Source: Ophiocordyceps camponoti-saundersi (nom. inval.) (Eukaryota > Ascomycota > Sordariomycetes > Hypocreales > Ophiocordycipitaceae). Taken from it: 12,824 nucleotides of DNA. Below the pieces are notes generated by a model. That model did not search any database and had not been told where the DNA came from. It worked only from the letters and a program-made list of their open reading frames with translations. Shown in pieces: positions 6,038 to 12,824 of this stretch; position 1 is the first letter of the stretch, and the number at the start of each line of letters is the position of its first letter. Both the position numbers and the translations under genes were made by a program. The stretch covers positions 1-12,824 of the forward strand of contig PDHQ01000650.1 in NCBI GenBank assembly GCA_003339415.1, written 5' to 3'.

Positions 6038-6047
6038 ATTCTAAGCT
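6038..6047 (+). other. Candidate self-priming primer-binding site
   Basis: ATTCTAAGCT starts two bases after the 5' LTR, where a primer-binding site belongs, and is perfectly complementary to AGCTTAGAAT within the LTR. No TGG-type tRNA-complementary site is seen there, even allowing for TGG to TAG. Elements of the Tf1/sushi kind prime reverse transcription by folding the first bases of their own RNA onto such a site. Functional inference only. Confidence 0.6.
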
Positions 6048-7190
6048 TACTCTTCGCTAATAAGCGATTAAGAAGTATATATTTTACTCTTATATCCCTT
6101 ATAAAGGATAGAAAAGACCTCGTATACGACTAAACTATAACCGGCCTTAAAACGTATATCTAAAGCCCTTAACTAGATTTTTAGGCGATTAAGGAGACTT
6201 ACCTCGGAGATACCTAACCTTATAGTAAAATAGGGTTCCGAAGAAAACTAGACTACGATTATAGCTACCTCCTCTTAGAGCACTGCTAATATAACTATAT
6301 TATAAGAGTAGCGTACGGAGATAACCTAACTATAAGCGTAGATCGCGGAACTCTAAGGTTAGTTAACTTAGAAAGATTAAAACTTAGATATAGAAAGAAC
6401 CTATCGAGAAGTATCGATAGCGTTTAAGATTAGTAAAGAAATATTCGTCCTAATTAGGAAGGCCGCTTAGGATATTTTTACGCTAGTTACCCTAGTAAGA
6501 TAGCTAAACCCCTTCTATTTTAATTTTACGAAAATTCGCTATAAGGAGGTAAGTAAGTTTTCGGGTAAGAAGGAAGACTTTAGTACCTTCCTTATAAACC
6601 TAAAAAATAAGATAAGATTTAATAAGATAATTTTCCGTAACGAGTAAGATAGGATAAGTATTCTATTCCGTACTCTAAAAGGAAAGGCCTGCTAGCTTCT
6701 AGAAACTTAGTATAACTTAGAGGAATACTTTTTTTCCGAACTAGCTAAGATAATATAATACTTAGAGTCCGCTTATAAAAACCCGAATAAGTTCGCTAAA
6801 GCTACGGATCGGCTCCGTAAACTAAATTACTCCCTAAATAGCTAATAGGAAATCTAAGAGTTCCTTATAAAGTTTAACCACCTTATAGCTAAAACTTAAG
6901 TCCCCCTAGCTTATATTAAGTATACGCTCTAAGATTATTTACCTACTAACCTTAATATAAGCTTTCTTACGAAAGCTAAGGACTTATAAATAATATATAA
7001 GGAGTTCTACGAGTATATAAAAGATATAGTATTTTATAGGAAGAAGGAGTTTGCCCGCCGTAAAATCGCCCGGAAATCCTAATAAGTTAATAGGACTACT
7101 CTAACTACGTAGAAAAAGATTATAACTATAACTTAGAAAAGCTAGCCCCTAAGCGAGAATAAGAAAAAGGTTTATTAGGAAAACGGCACT

Positions 7191-7232
7191 TATTTTATCT
7201 ATAGAAAGAAAGGCTATATAGCTAAGGACTAT
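7191..7232 (+). other. CCHC zinc knuckle with all four ligands changed to Tyr
   Basis: The frame reads YFIYRKKGYIAKDY, which fits the C-x2-C-x4-H-x4-C spacing exactly with Tyr at each ligand. TGY to TAY and CAY to TAY are both RIP changes. The motif lies in the gag frame. Confidence 0.93.
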
Positions 7233-7315
7233 CCCGACCGATAGAAGATAGGGAGAGCTCGCAGAGCTTAGACGCCCCCGCCCGATTCTATTTAATTAGA
7301 TAACTCTAATTCGGG

Positions 7316-7322
7316 AAAAAAG
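7316..7322 (+). promoter_or_regulatory. Candidate -1 frameshift heptamer A-AAA-AAG
   Basis: In the gag frame the codons are GGA-AAA-AAG-TAA, so the heptamer has the phase needed for tandem -1 slippage. A -1 shift here enters the pol frame exactly (codon starts congruent to 2 modulo 3). Fungal gypsy elements often express pol through a -1 shift. A stimulatory downstream structure was not identified. Confidence 0.55.
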
Positions 7323-8797
7323 TAAAACTATTATAAGGCTCTTTAATAATCCCGAAAATATCGCGTATAAGACGGAAAGTAAGAGAGTTATTTACTATTA
7401 ATAGCTAAGTTTAAGTTAATAATATTACTCTTCGTGCCTTTACCCTATATAATATTAAAATAGACGCCTATCTTTTAGTTAGTCGTTATTTCGCGAAGTA
7501 AGTAATAAAGCGCTTAGGCGCCGAGCTTATCCCTATCTATCCTATCCCCCTTATTAATTTCTAAGGCTATTAAGCTAGCTTAGTTTATAAGTACCTAATT
7601 ATTACCTTAGTAATTAATAGATAGTATTTTCCGCGGGAAATCTGCTAAGTAACCGACTATATTTAGGATCTTTTTATCGGCCTATTTTAGATAGCTAAGA
7701 AGAGGTTATTACTTAATTACGCGGCCCGGAAACTAATTTAGCTAGATAACTTACCCGCCCTCGCTAAGTACTCGCCCTCGATCTTATTACGCGAGAAGCC
7801 CTTTTTTAATAGAAACTTAAACTTAGCGGTCTAAGCGGATACCGAGCGCCGGAACCGCCTTCTCTATTAGGACGAGCGTAAGTATTAGATCCTCTAACGC
7901 TTATAGAGGAAGAAGGACTTTATATAGCCCGCGAAGAAAAAGAAGCTAGCTTAGACCCTTACTAAGGATAATTAGGATACTAACGATATAGATAAGGATA
8001 TTTTAAGAGAATAACTTATCTGCTAAGTTTAGTAAGACCCTCGTTATTTATAATAGGAAAAGATAACCCCGTTAATACTTACGATACTTATAAAATTAAA
8101 AGATAATAACGATAACCTAATTATAGTTGTAAAGCTAGGCTTAGCTAGCTGTATATATATAAGATAGGAAATCCCGTTCTCTTAAGGTAAAGAACTTAAG
8201 TATATTACTTATATATATAATATAATCCCTCCGGCCTTAGCGCACCTCGAAGGATTCTTTAGTAAGAAGGAAGCTTATACTCTAGCTAGTTCCTAACCTA
8301 GCTATAATATTACTCTAAAACTCGAGAAGCCCCTAAACTTAGTAGGACCCCTTTCTTATAAGACGCTTATAAAATACCTATTACTAAAGAAAGAAACTAT
8401 TAACTACCTACTCGAGATTAGGTTTATTAAGCTAAACGCTAATCCTTACGCTACCTCTATTCTCTTCGCGCCGAAGCTATACTTAATAGCCCGGCGCTTT
8501 TATATTAATTACCGATAAATAAATAACTACTTAAAAAGTTAAATCTCGCTTACTCCCTCCTTAGAAGGTATAGCGTTTAGCTACTAGGAAGCGAGGCGGT
8601 TCTCGAAAATCGACGTAATTTAAGCGTTTTATCGCTTATATCTTAACCCTAACTCTAAGTACCTTATAGCTTTCCGTATAAAATTCGGTATATTCCGCTA
8701 GCTTATCCTCCTATTTAGCTTTAAGATAGGGCCTACTTAGTTTTAGAACTTTATTAACGCCTAGCTTTATAACCTCCTCGACTATTATATAAGTATA

Positions 8798-8809
8798 TAC
8801 GCCGATAAC
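8798..8809 (+). other. Reverse-transcriptase active-site box reading YADN
   Basis: Codons TAC-GCC-GAT-AAC are followed by GTATTAATTTAC (VLIY), placing this at the [YF]xDD box. The second Asp is Asn through GATGAC to GATAAC, a TpG to TpA change. This residue is required for catalysis in RT families. Confidence 0.9.
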
Positions 8810-9253
8810 GTATTAATTTACTTAGATAGCGAAGAAGTAGAATACTAAGAGGAATATTAAGAAGTAATCTAGCGCCTATACTAAGCTAACTTATAAGGGG
8901 ATATCCGAAAATCGAGGTTTAATATTATAGAAATCGACTACCTTAGTATAATATTATACGCGAGCTAAGGAATTAGTATAAACCCCCGTAAAATATAAGC
9001 GATTTAAAATTAGAAGTTCGAAGACCTCTAAGACCGTAAGGCTATCCGCTTATTCGTAGGATTTTATAACTTTATTAGGATCTTTTATTATTATATAAGT
9101 ATTATAGCTAAGCCCCTAAACCGCCTCCTTAAGAAAGATACCGCCTTCGAGCTCGGACCGGAATAGAAGGAGGCCTTTAATAAAATAAAGGAGCTAGCTA
9201 TATAAGCCCCGGTACTTACCTTCTTCCGCCTAAAACTCCTAACTTACTTTAAA

Positions 9254-9265
9254 ACTAACGCCTCC
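9254..9265 (+). other. RNase H first catalytic Asp reading Asn
   Basis: Codons ACT-AAC-GCC-TCC give TNAS where the gypsy RNase H has TDAS. ACTGAC to ACTAAC is again TpG to TpA. The remaining RNase H acidic residues in REL (9383-9385) and at 9458-9460 are intact. Confidence 0.85.
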
Positions 9266-9899
9266 TAGAATACTACCGCCGGTATACTCTAATAATAATA
9301 AGATAACTAAATATAGAAGCTTATAAGCTTCTTTTTAAAGATAATAAACCCTACTAAGCGTGCTTACCTAATCTAGGACCGCGAACTCCTCGCCGTTATA
9401 TAAAGCCTTAAGCACTTCTACTTAGAATTACTTAGCTAGAAGTTCGATATAATTATAGATTACGAAGCTTTAATTTACTTTATAATAAAAAGGCTACTTT
9501 TTATCTATTAGGTCCGATAGTCTAATTTCCTTACCTAATTCGATATCTATTTCTTATATTAGCCTAGCTAGCTAAATATAGCTACGGATATATTTTTACG
9601 GAAAATAGCTAAGCTCCTAATAGTAAAAGCCTATAAGAAAGAGGAAAGGATTTTAGCTATAATTTCCTTAGATAGCCTTAAGTTTAAATCCCTAACCTTA
9701 TCTCCTATAATTACCTTAGTCCGCCCGGCAGAAAACTCTATCCTATTAGGGGCGGAGTTAGTATAACTAATCTAGGAGGAGAACGCGAACTAGAACCTTA
9801 GATTTTACGGTAATCTCCTTATCGTCCCCGAGTAGGATAGCTAATAACGTTTCTTCCTCCGCACCGCCTTAATTTAGAATATATATAAGCTAGCTATCT

Positions 9900-10520
9900 T
9901 CGCCTATAGGGGATAGAATAAGACTACCTAAATACTCCGATAAAGCTACTACTAGCCTAGGATAAAGTAAGATATCTATTAGTATATCTATAATTACTAT
10001 AAGTACTAGAGAAATAAGACGCTATAAAATAAGACCTCGGGTTTACTATACCCTCTACTTATCCTAACGTTTATATAGGAGTATATTACTTATAATAAGA
10101 AAGTTATACCGGAAGACCGCTTTAGGTACGACTACGTTTAAACCTTTATCTATAAGCTTAGCTAGATTATCGTTACGTTACTTAGTAAGAAGAATAATAC
10201 GGTAAAGGTACTCGCCGAATATTATTTCCGATACCTTTATTATCTCTTTAATATACTAGATATATAAATTACCGATAACGCTAGCCTATTTATTTCGAGA
10301 TTTCTTAAGGAAATTAATTAACTAATTAATATTAAATATCGCTACGGTAATACCCTATACCTATAAATATAAGGCAGCGTGGAAGTAACTAACTAATACT
10401 TAGACTAAAGGCTACGGTTTTATGCGAATAAATATTAGGATAATTAGAATACTTTCCTTCCCGCGCTAGATTTCGCGTATAACTCCTCGTAGCACGCTTT
10501 AATCGGTATAGTATTACTTA
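9900..10520 (+). pseudogene. Integrase H2C2 finger and DD35E core (within pol)
   Basis: The finger's Cys pair reads NYYKY-stop-RNK (C-x2-C to Y-x2-Y, 9995-10006), just as in other gypsy integrases with 'NCxxCQxxK'. The core follows with Asp at 10130-10132, 48 codons to the Asp in ITDN (10274-10276), and 36 codons on to the Glu of the GSVEVTN segment (10382-10384), matching GQTERVN. The three acidic residues survive. The integrase would insert the cDNA with a 5-bp stagger, in agreement with the TTTCC duplication. Confidence 0.88.
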
Positions 10521-10984
10521 TAGTCGCTTTTAGTAAGGATATACGGAACCCCCTCTTAGTAGCTAGTCCCCTAGATCCCTCGACCGCTTTAAGCCTAATT
10601 ACTATAGCCTATAAACTTATCTCCCGCGCGTAAGAAGTATAATAGTAGGCTCGAACCGCTACTAAGAACGCTCGCCGTAAGTAGGAAATATAAGCAAATA
10701 AGAAGCGTTGCCCGGTAAACTTTACGGTCGGCGATAAAGTATTCCTTAGCTATAAGGGCTTCTCTATAACCGTACCTATAACGCGCCTCGATATATAATA
10801 GTTAGGACCCTTTACGATCGTTAAGGAATAAGGCTATAGCTACGTCCTCGACTTACTAGATAGCTACCGGATAACGAACTTATTCTATACCGACCGTTTT
10901 CGGAAAGCTATTATAGATCCGTTACCCGGATAAGAGATATCTCCCGCGGAACTAGAAGATATCGACGGTATACTAAAATAGGAG

Positions 10985-11140
10985 GTTAAGCAGATCCTCT
11001 AGTCTCGGGTTACTAGGCGGCGTTATTAGTTAGAGTATTAAGTCCGCTAGCGTAGTTACGATCTAGATAAGATATAATACCTTACTAGGAATTTCCGTTA
11101 CGCGCCTATAGCCCTTAAGGAATTCTACGACCGTTTCCCC
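10985..11140 (+). pseudogene. Chromodomain at the pol C-terminus
   Basis: Reads VKQIL-stop-SRVTRRRY-stop-LEY-stop-VR-stop-RSYD, then a later stop where TWEP would be, then NFRYAPIALKEFYDRF. Spacing matches the chromodomain 'vexIlxsR...xYLVkWkGyd...TWEPxxnL..a..lxexf'. The aromatic Trp positions are TAG or TAA. In chromoviruses this domain directs integration toward methylated-histone chromatin. Confidence 0.87.
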
Positions 11141-11300
11141 GATACCGCCGGTCCGCCTATTAACTTTTAGTACTAAATTAAAGCCGCCGCTACGGATCGT
11201 AAGTATTAGGATAACGCTTAAGATAATACGGCTATTTCTATAAGCACCTAACTATATAGCCGCCGTTACTAATCTTAATAAGTATATTAAGACTTTTATT

Positions 11301-11309
11301 AGGGGGTAA
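11301..11309 (+). other. Polypurine tract
   Basis: AGGGGGTAA lies immediately 5' of the 3' LTR, the expected place for the second-strand primer. The run of five G is one of the few purine-G tracts left intact. Confidence 0.85.
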
Positions 11310-11723
11310 TATTACGCGCTAGCTCTTATAGGGATTTCCTATAAATATTTTACGGTAATTTCTAAGGATTTTATAGGGATTTCCCTTAGACTTTTTACGG
11401 TAATTTCCGAGGATTTTATAAGGATTTCCCTTAGATATTTTATAGTAATTTCCGAGGATTTCTAACTATAGTTACGTAACCTCGGAAACCTTATCGTAAA
11501 ATCCCTAAGAAGACCTCGGTAGGAAATTACCCGGAAATAAAGTTAACCTTTTACTAGGATTTCCTTATGCCCTCTCCTATCTCTATTAGTATATGCTTTT
11601 ATATATTTTACTAGGATTTCGCCTACGAGAGTTTTTCCTCTTTTCTTTCCTTTCTCCTTAGCTTAGAATCTTTATTTATAGTGCTAATGCTATTATTCAC
11701 TTAACGCACTTTAGGCCGTAACA
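11310..11723 (+). repeat. 3' LTR
   Basis: 414 bp, beginning TATTACGCG and ending GGCCGTAACA. The CA end is preserved here but lost in the 5' LTR. The 3' third keeps more CA and TG than its partner (for example GTGCTAATGCT and TTCACTTAACGCAC), so the two LTRs were hit by RIP at different positions. The 45-bp units recur at about 11324-11459. Confidence 0.96.
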
Positions 11724-11728
11724 TTTCC
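11724..11728. repeat. 5-bp target-site duplication, right (TTTCC)
   Basis: It follows the 3' LTR directly and continues into repeat B sequence TAGTATTTCTAAAA, as in the empty copy at 12423-12441. Confidence 0.93.
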
Positions 11729-11936
11729 TAGTATTTCTAAAATATTATAAGCTAGTGCGGGGTTTTATACTCTTCCCTCCTAGAAAAAGGGAGAAAAAAC
11801 GCCCTACTTACCTAAAATAGAAGGGCCCACTTTTTTATAACTTATAACCTTTTAAAAAATCTATATATAATTTTTTTTAAAAAATAGATAATTAAAAGGT
11901 ACTTAAATTAATTAAAAAGGCTTATTTTCCTAAGTA
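11724..11936. repeat. Repeat B, copy 1, right half
   Basis: Continues the 5457-5621 half and aligns to 12423-12627, for example GCTAGTGCGGGGTTTTATACTCTTCC and AAAAAACGCCCTA. It carries an 8-bp extra segment (TATTATAA-like) after TCTAAAA relative to copy 2. Its end contains an imperfect AT-rich inverted repeat (ACCTTTTAA ... TTAAAAGGT, about 11847-11900). Homology ends at CCTAAGTA. Confidence 0.88.
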
Positions 11937-12263
11937 TATAATAAATCTATTAAAGAAAAGATTTTATATAAATTTAAATAGAGAGAAAATAATTTAGGTA
12001 AAAATAGATAAAAATAAAAAGATAGCTTATAAAGCTTAAAATAGTTTTTAATTAGGAAAACCTTATAATAATATAATTTTTTTAATATAAAAGAAAAAAA
12101 TAAATATATATATTAATTCTTAAGGCTTTAAAAAGCTATATAAAAATAAATTAAAAATATTTCTAAGAGTAAAACTAGCGAATAACTATTATAAAATTTT
12201 AAAATATATTTTTTCTTAATTTATTACTAATATTTTATTATATATAAGTAAAGAAGAAAAAGA
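11937..12263. other. AT-rich spacer between the two B repeats
   Basis: It is nearly all A/T with scattered short G/C. There is no credible ORF, splice set, tandem repeat or transposon terminus. The two B copies lie in direct orientation on either side, but the space is too short for an LTR element's coding interior. Confidence 0.6.
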
Positions 12264-12627
12264 CTATACTTTCTACTATTAGAACGTAAGAAATTCGGTA
12301 TATAAGGTAGGTAGCTAGGAAGCGCGGAAAATTCTAGTATTACTTAGTATTTTCGGGACTTTTATAAGTACCTTAGTTATTTTTTTATAGCGGTAGAAGG
12401 TAGTAACGTTAGTAAAAGTATATTTCCTAGTATTTCTAAAAGCTAGTGCGGGGTTTTATACTCTTCCTTCTTAGAAATAAGTAGAAAAAACGCCCTATTT
12501 ACTTAAAATAGAAAGGCTTACTTTTTCCTAACTTATAACTTTTTAAAGATTTTATATATAAATTTTTATAAAATATAAATAATTATAAAGTACTTAAAAT
12601 AATTAAAAAGGCTTATTTTCCTAAGTA
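12264..12627. repeat. Repeat B, copy 2 (uninterrupted, ~364 bp)
   Basis: It is homologous along its length to the two halves of copy 1 and carries a single TTTCC at 12423-12427 where the gypsy element lies in copy 1. It therefore documents the target before insertion. Transitions dominate the differences. No ORF is present; its class is unrecognised. Confidence 0.9.
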
Positions 12628-12824
12628 AATACTTATAATATTTAAAATATAATATTTTTATTTTTTTTAAAAAAATAAATAAAATAATTTTAAAAAATAT
12701 TAAAAAGATAGAATTATTTAAATAAGTTATAAGTATTTTTAAAACTTAAGATTCTTATAATAATAAAAGGATTATAATTAATTATAATATTTTTATAAAA
12801 GTATACTTTTTTAAATAATTAAAA
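12628..12824. other. AT-rich tail of the window
   Basis: Almost pure A/T with long A and T runs. I see no gene, repeat unit or transposon end in it. Confidence 0.6.

Larger units (their letters stand above)
6180..7325 (+). pseudogene. gag pseudogene (retrotransposon Gag domain plus zinc knuckle)
   Basis: Codons start at multiples of three. The start is uncertain because ATG would become ATA; the recognisable protein begins by about 6240. The capsid-like region is clear around 6549-7075, with KFSGKKEDFSTFLINLK, then RLRKLNYS and the Leu-rich helices typical of fungal gypsy Gag. It is followed by a basic stretch (REFARRKIARK-like, about 7040-7080) and a zinc knuckle at 7191-7232. Many TAA and TAG codons fill Gln and Trp positions. 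The frame ends at TAA 7323-7325, directly after an A-AAA-AAG heptamer; that stop may be original or mutated from CAA. Gag would package the RNA into particles. Confidence 0.88.
7319..11301 (+). pseudogene. pol pseudogene: protease, RT, RNase H, integrase, chromodomain
   Basis: One frame (codon start congruent to 2 modulo 3) carries every domain with no net indel. Protease is near 7400-7700, with IDA at 7460-7468, weak because the usual D-[ST]-G is not clear. RT (about 8250-9000) has the first Asp in KIDV (8612-8614) and YADN at 8798-8809. RNase H (9250-9580) has TNAS at 9254-9265, an intact Glu (9383-9385) and Asp (9458-9460). The integrase Cys pair is at 9995-10006 (YxxY), and its core has Asp 10130-10132, Asp 10274-10276 and Glu 10382-10384, a D,D35E spacing. 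The chromodomain is at 10985-11140. The last original sense codon is unclear: the end may be near 11169 or just before the polypurine tract. Each Trp or Gln tends to be a stop. Confidence 0.94.
5622..11723 (+). mobile_element. Ty3/gypsy chromovirus-type LTR retrotransposon, complete but RIP-inactivated
   Basis: This 6102-bp element has 414-bp LTRs (5622-6035 and 11310-11723), a 5-bp TTTCC target duplication, gag, pol in the order protease-RT-RNase H-integrase, and a C-terminal chromodomain. The order and chromodomain place it in the chromovirus branch of Metaviridae-like elements. Both long frames are held without net indels, yet are filled with TAA and TAG codons where Gln and Trp are expected, and Cys/His ligands read Tyr. 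Damage is thus almost purely transitions of the RIP type. It sits inside repeat B. Confidence 0.96.

Noticed and set aside
6036..6060. tRNA-type primer-binding site after the 5' LTR.
   Set aside because: No TGG or RIP-mutated TAG start follows the LTR; the self-complementary site fits better.
7460..7468. Classical D-[ST]-G protease active site.
   Set aside because: The frame shows IDA followed by Tyr; a protease domain is likely from position, but the canonical triplet is not visible, so I do not mark the active site as such.
11937..12263. Possible gene or RNA gene in the spacer between the B copies.
   Set aside because: Sequence is almost purely A/T with no splice set, no box elements and no conserved-looking frame.
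11724..12627. The two B repeats as LTRs of a second small retroelement (TRIM-like).
   Set aside because: They are in direct orientation, but there are no TG...CA ends, no primer-binding site or polypurine tract between them, and no target duplication was found around the pair.

Overview
The window reads as a stretch of heavily mutated transposable-element DNA from a filamentous ascomycete (Pezizomycotina). Across almost the whole window the dinucleotides CA and TG are nearly absent, TA is greatly over-represented and CG is kept. This is the footprint of repeat-induced point mutation (RIP, CpA to TpA on either strand), a process known from these fungi. I see no intact host gene, no tRNA or rRNA gene and no CRISPR array.

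Layout. (1) Positions 1-224 hold a 12-bp AT-rich minisatellite cut by the window edge. (2) Positions 309-5306, minus strand, hold a decayed hAT-superfamily transposase gene split by about ten short introns. Its ninth coding exon is interrupted by a 1.9-kb unclassified insertion (991-2900) flanked by a 16-bp direct repeat. Removing the insertion and one repeat copy restores one reading frame. (3) Positions 5457-5621 plus 11724-11936 are the two halves of a ~370-bp unclassified repeat, here called B. They were split by a complete 6.1-kb Ty3/gypsy LTR retrotransposon (5622-11723). A second, uninterrupted B copy at 12264-12627 shows the empty target site. (4) The AT-rich spaces 11937-12263 and 12628-12824 show nothing codable.

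The retrotransposon is structurally complete: two 414-bp LTRs, a 5-bp target duplication TTTCC, a candidate self-priming primer-binding site, gag with a CCHC knuckle, pol (protease, RT, RNase H, integrase with D,D35E, C-terminal chromodomain) and a polypurine tract. Gag and pol each hold one frame without net indels. Pol is in the -1 frame relative to gag, and an A-AAA-AAG heptamer lies at the junction. It is a chromovirus killed by transitions alone: the four zinc-knuckle ligands all read Tyr, the RT motif reads YADN, and the RNase H Asp reads Asn.

The parts work together as a record of serial insertion (unclassified element into hAT; chromovirus into repeat B) followed by RIP. I found no convincing new biological system. 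The most interesting leads are the self-priming signal, the frameshift heptamer, the intron-rich hAT gene, and the unidentified 1.9-kb insertion with its recurrent CGGAG/CTCCG motif.
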